Shown: positions 14,484 through 22,756 of the stretch, in pieces
Position numbering within the stretch: the first letter of the stretch is position 1
How the letters are laid out: each line of letters opens with the position of its first letter
Assembly: GCA_026645575.1 (NCBI GenBank)
Contig: JAPKMW010000126.1
Location: 1-28,186, forward strand
DNA length: 28,186 nt
Direction: 5' to 3'
Origin: Caldilineaceae bacterium
GTDB lineage: Bacteria; Chloroflexota; Anaerolineae; Caldilineales; Caldilineaceae
Translations under genes and position numbers: made by a program
Notes under the pieces: model-generated
Told to the model about the DNA's origin: nothing
Database searches by the model: none
The model's input: only the letters and a program-made list of their open reading frames with translations

Positions 14484-14539
14484 GGCAAAATTGTGCTGAG
14501 TTTTTGTCGATAGGGAACCCTTGACCGGATCGGATCAAA

Positions 14540-14575
14540 AAAGCCGGGGCGACCATTTGTGGTCGCCCCGGCTTT
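14540..14575 (-). terminator. Intrinsic terminator of the BTAD regulator gene
   Basis: The arm AAAGCCGGGGCGACCA (14540-14555) pairs with 14560-14575 around TTTG. Read on the minus strand, the stem runs into a run of six U (complement of 14536-14541 region, AAAAAA). It is about 90 bp past the regulator's stop and is the most classical rho-independent terminator in the window together with the one at 23900. Confidence 0.8.
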
Positions 14576-14615
14576 GAGGCTAACGTTCACTAGAAAATGG
14601 GGATAAGGTCGCTGC

Positions 14616-14660
14616 GGTTGCCAACCGCACTTGTCCACCAGATCGGTGCGGTTGGCAACC
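14616..14660. repeat. 14-bp inverted repeat beside the regulator stop
   Basis: GGTTGCCAACCGCA (14616-14629) is inverted at 14647-14660 with a 17-nt loop, only 3 bp from the stop codon at 14664-14666. GGTTGCCAACC is itself nearly self-complementary. Probably a first 3'-end hairpin preceding the terminator at 14540-14575. Confidence 0.55.
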
Positions 14661-14663
14661 ACA

Positions 14664-17600
14664 CTATTTGGGTAACACCGCTAATCTGGCTTCGGCAATG
14701 GCTTGCGCCGTTGTCAGTTGCCGACCCCGTTGCCAGAACTGTTGCAACGTTGCCGGCGCCAGTTGGTTTTGGATGCCAGTGCGAATCATGTCATAGAAGG
14801 CCACTTCGATGGGGGCGCGCGGATTTTCCAGGCTCTCGCGCAGCGCTTCGGCGGCGCCGAGAAGCTGCGCGCCCGGCACTGGTTGGTGACGTAGATTGCA
14901 AACGCCGGCCAGCCCTTCCAACGTAAACGGAATCACATACTGGGCGCCGCCTTGGGGCGTTGCCTCCAGGCTCAGGAGAAAGTAGTTGGCGGCGCGGCCA
15001 TCGTCACCCTGAAGGAGGGCGAGAATGCCAAGATAGACATGGGTCCAGCCCAAGGCCATGCTGGCGTTCATGGTTTGCTGCATCTGCAAGGCTTGGGGCA
15101 GCAACTCAGCGGCGCGTGCCAGATCACCGGTGAAGAGCGCAAGATGACCCAGCGCCGCCAGCGTCATCGACTCCACGATGGAGCGCCGATGGGCGCGGGC
15201 AACGCTCAAACATTCTTCGTATAGAGACAAAGCGCGTTCCTGGTCACGTCCTGCATCGACAAGGATGCCGGCCAGCATGTAACAAGCGGTGCTAAGCGTA
15301 TCCGGGTTCTGGATTTGTCGTGCCAGGGTCAACGACTCTTCCAGGTAGCAAATGGCGCGTGGGAGATCTCCTTTACGGGCATAGAGCGTAGCCAGGGAAT
15401 TGAGTGATTTGGCGCGTTGATGACCCAGGTTTAAGCGCGCACACAGCTTCAAATTTTCATCATGGAGCGCTAACGCACGCACGAGGTCGCCCTGCACGGT
15501 GGCTTGCAGCGCAGCGGCGGTCAACACATCCGCCCGTAGCTCACTTTCCATGCCGGCACTCTTGGTGATTAACTGTTCCAACCACCAACGCCCCTCGCTA
15601 AGCCAGTCGCGCCAGTACCAGAAACGCGACAGACGGTGGCCCAGCCGCATCGCCGCTTCGAGTTGATCCGGTCGGCTGAGATACCAGCGCAAGGCGGCGC
15701 GCAGGTTGTCCAGTTCCCGTTCGATATCAGCCAGCCAGGTGGGGGCGTTAATATCCCACGGCTCGATCAGGCGCCAGTAGTAGTCGGCATGGGCCTGGGC
15801 GACGGCGTCGGCGGCGTCCCGCTCCTGCAACTGTTCGGCGGCAAACTCGCGCATGGTCTCCAACAGGGTAAAGCGGTTGTCACCTTCCACCGCCGTCACC
15901 ACCTGCACCAGACTCTTGTCGGTGAGCGCGGCCAGTACGTCAAGCAGATTTGTGTTGAGTGTGGCGAAGGTCGCAGATGGTGGGTCTGCCGGCAGCGCCG
16001 TTGCGCCTGGGTTGCGGTTTTGGAGTTGCGTGTTCAACCCTTCCAGCGCGTCGACCGTCCAACTGCCGACAAAGACACTACAGCGCTCGAACCAGATCTG
16101 CTCATCGACATCCAGCAGACGGTAACTCCAATCGATGGTGGCGCGTAAGGTGCGTTGGCGTTCCGGCAGATCCTGTGAGCCGTGGGTGAGCAGCGCCAAC
16201 CGTTTGTCCAGCCGGCGCGCCAGATCGCGCGGGGCGAGTAGCTTGAGCCGTGCCGCCGCCAGTTCGAGCGCCAGCGGCAACCCGTCGAGCCGCACACAAA
16301 TGGCGGCAACATCGGCGGTATTCTCGGCGGTGAGTTGGAAGCGTGGATTGAGCGCCTGCGTGCGTGCCAGCAACAACGCCACCGCCGGCACCGTCGCCAA
16401 CGTTGCCAGGGGTGGCAGATGGGCAAGATCGGGCAAGGGCAGTGGCGGCACGGGGAAGGTGTGTTCGCCAAGCAAGTTGAGCGCTGCGCGACTGGTGGCC
16501 AGGATGCGCAATTTTGGCGCTGCGGCCAGCAAGGAGGCAATGGCCGGGCCGGCGGCTAACAGATGCTCACAGTTGTCTAGCACCAGGAGAATCTCTTTGT
16601 TGCCCAGATAGTCGATCAGGGCCGTGGTGCTGCTTGCTTGCAACCCGCAGGCATGAGCAATGGCCTGCAAGACCAATTCGGGATCACGCACGGGCGCCAG
16701 GGGGACAAAGGCCGCGCCATCGGTCACTTGGTTGGTCATGGCCCAGGCGACCTGGAGGGCCAGCCGTGTCTTGCCGCTGCCGCCCGGCCCGGTCAACGTC
16801 AGCAGGCGGACATCCGGCGTCTGAAGCAACGCCTGCAGGGTAGTGAGTTCCTGTTCGCGATCAATGAGCGGCGTCGGCGGCGCCGGCAAGGCTGGTCGCG
16901 CGCGTGTTGCTTCGTTGGTGGCGCTCGGTGACGGCTGGTCAACGGCGGTGGCGACGGTTGCCGCCGGGAGTTGCTCCCTTGGTGAATGCCCCACCAATAG
17001 CTGCCCCTGGCGCACCGCTTCGTAGACCGCCCGTGTTTCGGGCAGCGGACTGACGCCGAGTTCCCGTTCCAGCACGATGACACACTGCTCAAATTGACGG
17101 AGCGCCGCTATGCGGTCGCCGGCTGCGGCGTAAAGGGTGATCAACTGGCGGTGCATCTCCTCCGCCAGTGGGTCAACGGCCAGCGCGCGTTGGGCGGCGG
17201 CAATCGCCTCGGTGTAAGCGCCACGGGCGACATAGGCATCAACCAGAAGCGCCAAAGCGTCCAGGTAGCGGCGCTCCCAGCTTTGCCGTTCTTGCATAAC
17301 CCACGCTTCAAATTCGGCGCAGGCGGGCAGGGCAAAGCCGTCGAGAAAGGGGCCGCGGTAGAGATCCACGGCGGCGGTCAACGGTTCCAATCTTCCGCCA
17401 CGGGCGGCTTGCGCCAGTGCTTCGGCAAAGGCTACCGTGTCCGTTTGTAAGTGGGCGGGGTTGAGCAAAATCGCATCACCTTGCGTCTGCACCAAATCCG
17501 GGCAGGGCAGCGCCTGACGCAGTTGGTTGAGCAGCACGGTTAGGTTGCGGCGGGCGGCGCTATCGCCAATGTCGGGCCAGAAAAGAAAACAGAGTTGGTC

Positions 17601-17768
17601 ACGCGTCACGGGGCGGAGCGCAATGGCCAGCCGAAAAAAGAGCGCACGCATTTGGCGCCGCGCCAGGGGAATGGTGGCGCCGGCGCAGAGCAGTTGCGGC
17701 GGCCCCAAAAGCGTCGCTTGCAAGAAGGAACATCTATGGAGTTTGTCGGTTACGGAGTTCATCGCCAT
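14664..17768 (-). CDS. BTAD/NB-ARC/TPR transcriptional regulator (AfsR/SARP-like)
   Basis: A 1034-residue cytoplasmic regulator. The N-terminus (about 15-105) is an OmpR-like winged helix ([33 protein letters not shown]); residues 108-255 are the BTAD domain ([25 protein letters not shown] end); an NTPase follows with LIDREQEL, P-loop GPGGSGKT (327-334) and Walker [12 protein letters not shown] (Asp398); the last 330 residues are TPR-like helices. Such STAND proteins switch on ATP and a signal. The ATG at 17768 follows GAGGAAAA; 17762 is an equal alternative, and 17804 is less likely. It is divergent from the dehydrogenase module, the probable target, with phased repeats in between. Confidence 0.9.
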   Translation of the reverse strand: MAMNSVTDKLHRCSFLQATLLGPPQLLCAGATIPLARRQMRALFFRLAIALRPVTRDQLCFLFWPDIGDSAARRNLTVLLNQLRQALPCPDLVQTQGDAILLNPAHLQTDTVAFAEALAQAARGGRLEPLTAAVDLYRGPFLDGFALPACAEFEAWVMQERQSWERRYLDALALLVDAYVARGAYTEAIAAAQRALAVDPLAEEMHRQLITLYAAAGDRIAALRQFEQCVIVLERELGVSPLPETRAVYEAVRQGQLLVGHSPREQLPAATVATAVDQPSPSATNEATRARPALPAPPTPLIDREQELTTLQALLQTPDVRLLTLTGPGGSGKTRLALQVAWAMTNQVTDGAAFVPLAPVRDPELVLQAIAHACGLQASSTTALIDYLGNKEILLVLDNCEHLLAAGPAIASLLAAAPKLRILATSRAALNLLGEHTFPVPPLPLPDLAHLPPLATLATVPAVALLLARTQALNPRFQLTAENTADVAAICVRLDGLPLALELAAARLKLLAPRDLARRLDKRLALLTHGSQDLPERQRTLRATIDWSYRLLDVDEQIWFERCSVFVGSWTVDALEGLNTQLQNRNPGATALPADPPSATFATLNTNLLDVLAALTDKSLVQVVTAVEGDNRFTLLETMREFAAEQLQERDAADAVAQAHADYYWRLIEPWDINAPTWLADIERELDNLRAALRWYLSRPDQLEAAMRLGHRLSRFWYWRDWLSEGRWWLEQLITKSAGMESELRADVLTAAALQATVQGDLVRALALHDENLKLCARLNLGHQRAKSLNSLATLYARKGDLPRAICYLEESLTLARQIQNPDTLSTACYMLAGILVDAGRDQERALSLYEECLSVARAHRRSIVESMTLAALGHLALFTGDLARAAELLPQALQMQQTMNASMALGWTHVYLGILALLQGDDGRAANYFLLSLEATPQGGAQYVIPFTLEGLAGVCNLRHQPVPGAQLLGAAEALRESLENPRAPIEVAFYDMIRTGIQNQLAPATLQQFWQRGRQLTTAQAIAEARLAVLPK

Positions 17769-17946
17769 TTTTCCTCTTTCGCCAACTGCTGAAACGGTTA
17801 TCATGAGCTTACCCGATTATCCAGTCCTTTTACACTATCCAAAGTAAGCGGTGTGGGTTGGTTTTTGCTACCGGCGGCTGGTTGGCTACCCTACCTTTTG
17901 ATAGAGCGATATTTACTGGTAATACTGGTGATTTTGACAGCCGTAC

Positions 17947-17975
17947 CGTTTGCGGAGCGTCTGCGTAGCGTTTGT
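17947..17975 (+). promoter_or_regulatory. Three heptamers at exact 11-bp period (BTAD-type operator candidate)
   Basis: CGTTTGC (17947-17953), CGTCTGC (17958-17964) and CGTTTGT (17969-17975), separated by GGAG and GTAG. The last overlaps a possible -35. OmpR-fold regulators such as AfsR, SARPs and PhoP bind heptamer direct repeats with 4-bp gaps near the -35, so the adjacent regulator is the prime candidate. CGTTTGTTG also occurs upstream of the 85-residue gene (minus strand, about 14485-14477). Confidence 0.6.
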
Positions 17976-18000
17976 TGGATAAATGTAACCACTCTATATC
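17972..18000 (+). promoter_or_regulatory. Possible promoter of the dehydrogenase module
   Basis: TTGTTG (17972-17977) and TATATC (17995-18000) are 17 bp apart. Both hexamers are imperfect, as expected of an activator-dependent promoter, and the -35 lies in the third operator heptamer. The leader to the GTG at 18104 would be about 97 nt. Confidence 0.4.
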
Positions 18001-18103
18001 CCTACCTATTCCTTTTCCCAGTGTAATGCATTAAGTTTTGTTGCATAATGACGCAAACGTAGGAAAGCAAAGCGCCAGCCAGCAAGAAACAAGGAGCCGA
18101 TTT

Positions 18104-19741
18104 GTGGCAGAGCCAGTGAGAGCGCAAGTGGTGGTTGTCGGGGCCGGGGTGGCCGGGATGTTGGTCGCCTATCGCCTGGCGCAAGCCGGGGCGCGGGTGG
18201 TGGTCTTGGAAGCTGGACCGCCCATCACGCGGGCAGAGGCGTTGACGAACTATCGCAACGCGGTTGTGCGCGTGCCGGAAGCGCCCTACCCCGACACGCC
18301 CTATGCCCCCCGTCCGACTGTCGCCGACCTCGAAGGGTATTATGTGCAGGAGGGGCCAGTCTTTTTCAAAAGCACCTATGTGCGCCGCGTCGGCGGCACC
18401 ACCTGGCACTGGCTCGGCACCAGTCTACGCCACCTGCCGGCGGATTTTCAGATGCAAACACGTTATGGCATTGCAATGGACTGGCCGATCAGCTACAACG
18501 ATCTGGAGCCATGGTATGGCCAAGCGGAACAGGAGTTGGGCGTTGCCGGCGACGGCAAACAGGATCTCGGTTCGCCCCGTACCCGTGATTTTCCCATGCA
18601 ACCGCTCCCCCTCACCTATCTTGACAAGCAAGTAGCGCTGGCCGCCAACCAACTGGGCTATCGGGTCGATCCGACGCCGCAGGCGCGTAACTCCGTTACC
18701 TATGATGGCCGGCCCCCTTGTTGTGGCAATGCCTCCTGCGTGCCGATTTGTCCGATTGCCGCCAAGTACGATGCCACCGTGCATGTCCGCAAGGCGCAGG
18801 CGCTGGGCGTACAGGTGATCGACCAGGCAGTTGTCCACTTTGTCGAGGTGAACGCCGAGGGCCGGGTCACGGGGCTGCGCTTTAAGCGCCCCAACGGCAG
18901 CGAACAACGGGCTGAAGCTGATCTCTATGTGCTGGCCGCCCATGCCATTGAAACCCCGAAACTTCTGCTCATGTCGCGCACCGATGCACTGCCCAATGGC
19001 GTCGCCAACAGCAGTGATCAGGTGGGGCGCAATTTGATGGATCACCCGGTGCAACTCAGTTGGGCATTGGCCAAGGAGCCGCTCTACCCTTACCGGTCGC
19101 CACTGGAGAATGCCGGAATCGAGACTTTTCGCGATGGCGACTTCCGTCGCGAGCGCTCGGCCTTTCGTATGGCGATTGGCGAAGATGGCTGGAGTTTCCC
19201 CGGCACACCGCCGGCCACTCTGGCAATCGACTTAATCGGACAAGGCTATCGGGGGACGGCGCTGGTGGAGCAGATGAACCACCAGATCGCCCGGCAGATC
19301 CGCTTTGCCAATCTGGTCGAACAGTTGCCTGACCCGGAAAATCGCATTGTGCCGGCCTTTGATCAACTGGATGCCATTGGCATTCCCCGCCCCCGCATTC
19401 ACTACCGGCTAGGCGATTTTGTCGAGCGAGCAATGGCCGAAGCGCGCCGGGTGAGCGAACAAGTTTTTCAAGCCATGGGCGCCACTGTGATTGAACACAG
19501 TGAAGAACATGAAGGGGCCGGTCATGTCATGGGCACCTATCGCATGGGCAATGACCCGCAAACATCGGTGGTCAATGCTGACCAGCGCAGCCATGACCAC
19601 CCGAACCTCTTTATGGTTGGCAGTGGCGTCTTTCCCACGGTTGGCACGGCCAACCCAACCTTGACCCTGGCCGCGCTCGCCCTGCGTGCGGCGGAGACAA
19701 TTCAACAGGAGTTGGGCGTAGTACAACGACAGCTTTCATAG
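18104..19741 (+). CDS. GMC-family FAD dehydrogenase catalytic subunit with Cys cluster
   Basis: A 545-residue flavoprotein. The FAD site is VVVVGAGVAGMLVAYRLAQ (about 9-27), followed by RVGGTTWHWLGTS, and the C-terminal GMC domain has GAGHVMGTYRMG (catalytic His) and GTANPTLT (Asn). CCGNASCVPIC (206-216) gives Cys206, 207, 212 and 216, the C-C-X4-C-X3-C pattern that holds a 3Fe-4S cluster in FAD-dependent glucose dehydrogenases. It should oxidise sugars or alcohols and pass electrons to cytochrome c; the substrate is not known. There is no signal peptide, so it probably leaves the cell with the gamma subunit. GTG at 18104 was chosen because AAGGAG lies 7 bp upstream; an upstream TTG (18038) is unlikely. 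Confidence 0.88.
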   Translation: MAEPVRAQVVVVGAGVAGMLVAYRLAQAGARVVVLEAGPPITRAEALTNYRNAVVRVPEAPYPDTPYAPRPTVADLEGYYVQEGPVFFKSTYVRRVGGTTWHWLGTSLRHLPADFQMQTRYGIAMDWPISYNDLEPWYGQAEQELGVAGDGKQDLGSPRTRDFPMQPLPLTYLDKQVALAANQLGYRVDPTPQARNSVTYDGRPPCCGNASCVPICPIAAKYDATVHVRKAQALGVQVIDQAVVHFVEVNAEGRVTGLRFKRPNGSEQRAEADLYVLAAHAIETPKLLLMSRTDALPNGVANSSDQVGRNLMDHPVQLSWALAKEPLYPYRSPLENAGIETFRDGDFRRERSAFRMAIGEDGWSFPGTPPATLAIDLIGQGYRGTALVEQMNHQIARQIRFANLVEQLPDPENRIVPAFDQLDAIGIPRPRIHYRLGDFVERAMAEARRVSEQVFQAMGATVIEHSEEHEGAGHVMGTYRMGNDPQTSVVNADQRSHDHPNLFMVGSGVFPTVGTANPTLTLAALALRAAETIQQELGVVQRQLS

Positions 19742-19756
19742 GCTTAGGGAGAAACG

Positions 19757-20215
19757 ATGAAGGAAAGCAAACCACGGTATTGGCAGGTGATGCACTATTT
19801 CTGGTTACCCTTTGTCGGGCTGTTGCTGGCTGGCTGCACCACCGTACAAGCCCAGTCATCGCTGGGCGCAGCTCGTGTTCCAGCCGGCAACCCGGCGGCT
19901 GGTCAGGTGGCGTTCCAAACCTATGGTTGCCACTCGTGTCATCTCATTCCCGGCGTCCCCGGCGCCAATAGCCTGGTGGGGCCACCGCTGATTGGTTGGG
20001 CCGAACGCAGTTATATCGCCGGTTCCTTGCCCAACGAGCCGGCCTATCTGGTCGAGTGGATTCGCTTTCCCCAGGCTATTGAGCCAGGTAACGCCATGCC
20101 GAACCTGGGCGTCACCGAAGAAGATGCCTTGAATATGGCGGCCTACCTTTATACGTTGGAGCGTAATCAGACATGGTATGGAGCCGTCACCAGTTTCTTG
20201 CGCTTTGACAATTAA
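19757..20215 (+). CDS. Lipoprotein cytochrome c (dehydrogenase electron acceptor)
   Basis: A 152-residue mono-haem class I cytochrome c. Lipobox LLAGC places the lipidated Cys27; haem attaches at CHSCH (58-62) and the axial Met is in NAMPNLGV (Met114). The module closest to it, the GMC subunit gene, ends 15 bp upstream, so it is the natural electron acceptor in place of the multi-haem beta subunit of proteobacterial enzymes. GGGAG precedes the ATG by 6 bp. The small size and lipid anchor suit a cell without an outer membrane, which is inference. Confidence 0.88.
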   Translation: MKESKPRYWQVMHYFWLPFVGLLLAGCTTVQAQSSLGAARVPAGNPAAGQVAFQTYGCHSCHLIPGVPGANSLVGPPLIGWAERSYIAGSLPNEPAYLVEWIRFPQAIEPGNAMPNLGVTEEDALNMAAYLYTLERNQTWYGAVTSFLRFDN

Positions 20216-20256
20216 ACTTAGCCTGGTGGAATGTGTAGTGTGGAGGAAAGAAAGCA

Positions 20257-20559
20257 ATGCCTTGGACTGAGATTATCAGCTATTTGCTCATTGCCGTAGT
20301 TTGCGCCGCTGTTGCCCAAGCATTGGCTGGTTTTTCGCTGGCCGGTTATGGGGGCGCCCTGATCGGCGCCTTTATCGGCGGTTGGGTGACAGCCTGGTTG
20401 GTGGCTGCGCTCAATTTACCGCTGGTGATCCCCATGATTGTCAACGGTGTTACCATCCCCCTGGTCTGGTCGATCATTGGTGCGCTGTTGCTGGCCTTGG
20501 CTGTGAGCTTGCTCATGCAACGCTTTTTTATCAGAGCGGTTACCGAAGTTTTTGATTAG
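20257..20559 (+). CDS. Small integral membrane protein (GlsB/YeaQ/YmgE-like)
   Basis: A 100-residue hydrophobic protein with about three membrane helices separated by Gly-rich turns (GYGGALIGAFIGGW), resembling transglycosylase-associated proteins of the GlsB/YeaQ/YmgE type. These are widely distributed and lack an assigned reaction. GGAGG lies about 10 bp before the ATG. It sits inside the dehydrogenase module between the cytochrome and gamma subunit genes, an unusual place for this family, and may be an anchor or a bystander. Confidence 0.65.
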   Translation: MPWTEIISYLLIAVVCAAVAQALAGFSLAGYGGALIGAFIGGWVTAWLVAALNLPLVIPMIVNGVTIPLVWSIIGALLLALAVSLLMQRFFIRAVTEVFD

Positions 20560-20631
20560 CCGGTCAACCTGTCCTGCCGGCTGTTGTGCCGGCAGTGCGC
20601 ACCCTATCTGCCTGTAAAGGAGGAGCAACCC

Positions 20632-21276
20632 ATGACGCCAACAGACCCCCACCGCCAATCCCACTGCCAATCCCACTGCCAATCACAACGGGTAAGCCGT
20701 CGGGCGTTCTTGTGCGGCCTGGCGACAACAGTCACTGGTGCGTTGGTGGTTGCTTGCGGCCCGCCGCGCAGCACCAACCAATCAGCCATCGCCTTTGGGC
20801 CGGCGGCAACGCCACAAATTATCCTGCCCAGCCCGATGCCGCCGACTACCCCTGCGCCGGCCCAGGCGACACCATTATTGACAGAATTTCTGGCGCTCTC
20901 GGCGCTCTTAACCGGCGTGGCAAACTTGAGTCCAACGTTGGGGCAGACCTATCTGCAAAGCGTGCAAGGTCGCGATGACGCTGATTTCACCATCGCACAA
21001 CTGATTGAACAAGCGGGGTTTGGCGGTGCGACTCCGCCGAACAGCTTTGCTGCGCTCGACGCGACCGGACTCTTTGCCCAGGAGCCAGCGCGCAAACTAG
21101 CCGACAAGATTACGGAAATGTGGTACACCGGCGTCTACACCAACGAACAGGGCGAAGAGGCCGTCGCCACCTATGTCGATGCCCTGGCTTGGCAGACCCT
21201 AACCTTTACCAAGCCGATGACGATTTGTGGCTATCCTGGCTTCTGGTCCGAGGCATGGGAGACGGTGCTGGATTAG
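20632..21276 (+). CDS. Dehydrogenase gamma subunit with Tat signal and lipobox
   Basis: A 214-residue protein. After a His/Cys/Gln-rich leader comes SRRAFL (22-27), a twin-arginine motif, then a hydrophobic segment ending in the lipobox VVAC (Cys42). The mature part has EFLALSALLTGVANL, then MWYTGVY and YVDALAWQTL, the pattern of the small gamma subunit of FAD-dependent glucose/sorbitol dehydrogenases, which carries the folded catalytic subunit across by Tat export. The start at 20632 follows AAAGGAGGAG. A 38-bp gap follows to the DUF998-like gene. The lipobox is not typical of proteobacterial gamma subunits. Confidence 0.82.
   Translation: MTPTDPHRQSHCQSHCQSQRVSRRAFLCGLATTVTGALVVACGPPRSTNQSAIAFGPAATPQIILPSPMPPTTPAPAQATPLLTEFLALSALLTGVANLSPTLGQTYLQSVQGRDDADFTIAQLIEQAGFGGATPPNSFAALDATGLFAQEPARKLADKITEMWYTGVYTNEQGEEAVATYVDALAWQTLTFTKPMTICGYPGFWSEAWETVLD
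20655..20686 (+). repeat. 12-bp in-frame tandem repeat in the gamma subunit leader
   Basis: CCAATCCCACTG occurs at 20655-20666 and 20667-20678 and partly at 20679-20686. It encodes the QSHC units just before the twin-arginine motif. Such short in-frame repeats can gain or lose copies without a frameshift. Confidence 0.75.
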
Positions 21277-21314
21277 GGCGCACAAGCTGTACACAACGCG
21301 CCAACCGCTTTGCC

Positions 21315-21992
21315 ATGCAACGCAATCTTGCCCAAGTGACCTACCGCTGTGGCTTTATCGGCATCACCATCATCCTGCTTGCCACTATTGCCGCTGCCTT
21401 GACCTTTCAAGATCCCCAAGGCTACCCCTATTCGCTCTTGAACCGCAATATTTCAGATCTGGGCAAACCTGCTGTCTCGACATTCGCTTGGCTCTTCAAC
21501 GGGGGCCTGATGCTCGGTGGTCTCTTTCTGGTGGGCTTTATGGTCGGGTTGAGCCTGTGCGCGGGCAATGCCGTCCTGCGGTTCGTCGCCTTGACCGGCG
21601 TCATTGCCACAGTTGCCGTCATCTTTGTCGGTCTTTTCCCGGTAACACAATTTTACTATCACCGCAATGCCGCCATGATCTTCTTTATCGGCGGTTCTCT
21701 CACCTTTGCCCTCTTTACCCTGATGATTCTCGTAACCGATCAGCGCCGTTTTCCCCGCTGGTTGGCACTGCCCAGCTTTGCTGCTACTCTCGCCTTTGCC
21801 CTCTTTTTGTCGCTGCCGCTTTATTTATATGAAAACCCATTGCAAGCCTACGTGCTGGGCCCGCCAGGGCCGGATCGCCCTATCTTTTGGCTGCCTTCGC
21901 TCCTGGAATGGTTGGTCTTTGTTAGCGTAGCGCTCTGGGTGTTGCTCTTTTCCGCCTACCTGTATCGGCAGGAGAAGGTTGTTGATTGCTGA
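21315..21992 (+). CDS. DUF998-like membrane protein
   Basis: A 225-residue protein with about six membrane helices. YPYSLLNRNISDLG after the first helix, the Gly-rich FNGGLMLGGLFLVGF and IFVGLFPVTQFYYHRNAAM match DUF998 proteins, which have no firm function. The start is the first ATG after the gamma subunit stop (38 bp) that precedes the hydrophobic part; no strong ribosome-binding site is visible, so reinitiation after the gamma gene is possible. It probably ends the dehydrogenase operon. Confidence 0.65.
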   Translation: MQRNLAQVTYRCGFIGITIILLATIAAALTFQDPQGYPYSLLNRNISDLGKPAVSTFAWLFNGGLMLGGLFLVGFMVGLSLCAGNAVLRFVALTGVIATVAVIFVGLFPVTQFYYHRNAAMIFFIGGSLTFALFTLMILVTDQRRFPRWLALPSFAATLAFALFLSLPLYLYENPLQAYVLGPPGPDRPIFWLPSLLEWLVFVSVALWVLLFSAYLYRQEKVVDC

Positions 21993-22181
21993 GGACAAAC
22001 TAGCTTTCTGCTATCCCAGTTTGTTGCAACAGTGTGTCTTCCTCCTATAACTTGATATAGAGCGGCAGGGTTATCTTTCTGCTATGGTCTCATCACCCGA
22101 ATGGATTGGCAGCACAGCCATTACGCTGGCAAGCAACAACAGAACTGTAGCGGCCGCTTGACGGCCAAAGGAGCAAAAGCG

Positions 22182-22610
22182 ATGACTCACCACACAACCC
22201 GACAGGCGCAGAGCGTCATGGATACAACCCAAGAGCAGAGCATTCTCAATGATGTTCATGAAGGCATGACTGTTTACGATGCTAACCAGGACAGGATCGG
22301 CACGGTCGATTATGTGCAGTTTGGCGCCGCCAGCGATAGTCAACGCGCCCAAGGCAGCGGCCCCGCTACCGTTGCCCCTGCCGATAACGACTATGATCAA
22401 CCGCTGGTCGATATGGTGGCTTCGGTCTTCAACCCCGGTGACATGCCGGATGAGATGGCGCAAAAGCTACAACATAGCGGCTTCATCCGCATTGACAGCA
22501 GCGGCTTGTTTGCGGCGGATCGCTATGTCATCCCGGATAACATCGCGCGTGTAGATAGCAACGGTGTTTATTTGAATACCACGAGTGATGAATTGCTCAA
22601 GCGCACCTAA
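22182..22610 (+). CDS. PRC-barrel/DUF2171-like protein
   Basis: A 142-residue protein. Two parts: VHEGMTVYDANQDRIGTV, the first strands of a PRC-barrel-like domain, and IRIDSSGLFAADRYVIP with IARVDSNGVYLN, which repeats the strand pattern. Between them is a variable Ala/Gln-rich linker and acidic segment. Bacterial proteins of this group are predicted stress or adaptor proteins. AAAGGAG lies 8 bp before the ATG, so the frame's earlier ATG at 22101 was not used. No signal peptide. A hairpin follows at 22697-22729. Confidence 0.65.
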   Translation: MTHHTTRQAQSVMDTTQEQSILNDVHEGMTVYDANQDRIGTVDYVQFGAASDSQRAQGSGPATVAPADNDYDQPLVDMVASVFNPGDMPDEMAQKLQHSGFIRIDSSGLFAADRYVIPDNIARVDSNGVYLNTTSDELLKRT

Positions 22611-22696
22611 GCGCCGACGAGGATGAAATCATAGGAAACGCCGCGGCAGACGCTGATGGCTGTATAAAGAGATGGCGATGACAACGCCGTTGTACG

Positions 22697-22729
22697 ACAA
22701 ACCAGGGTTCGGCCAGAACCCTGGTTTGT
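22697..22729 (+). terminator. Perfect 14-bp hairpin
   Basis: ACAAACCAGGGTTC (22697-22710) pairs with 22716-22729 around GGCCA. It lies 87 bp after the DUF2171-like gene and 28 bp before the next start, so it may separate the two genes. Confidence 0.6.
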
Positions 22730-22756
22730 GATTGTGGTCTACTGCTTGATGAACCT

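Larger units (their letters stand above)
17769..18103. other. 335-bp divergent control region between regulator and dehydrogenase genes
   Basis: It is richer in A and T than the flanking genes. It holds the three phased CGTYTGY heptamers (17947-17975) and a possible plus-strand promoter (17972-18000), plus ACTGGTAATACTGGT at about 17915-17930, a short direct repeat. A 10-bp palindrome TAATGCATTA is at 18025-18034. No gene-like frame or RNA gene was seen. Confidence 0.6.

Noticed and set aside
14366..14662. N-terminal extension of the 85-residue protein by 99 codons
   Set aside because: The extension crosses the terminator of the regulator gene and the phased repeats, and a good start signal exists at 14365.
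15636..16611. Long frames on the plus strand inside the regulator gene
   Set aside because: The minus-strand protein has clear domains throughout; these frames are by-products of GC-rich codon use.
18038..18103. TTG start for the GMC gene giving 22 more residues
   Set aside because: The extra residues resemble no signal peptide and the GTG at 18104 has an ideal AAGGAG spacing.
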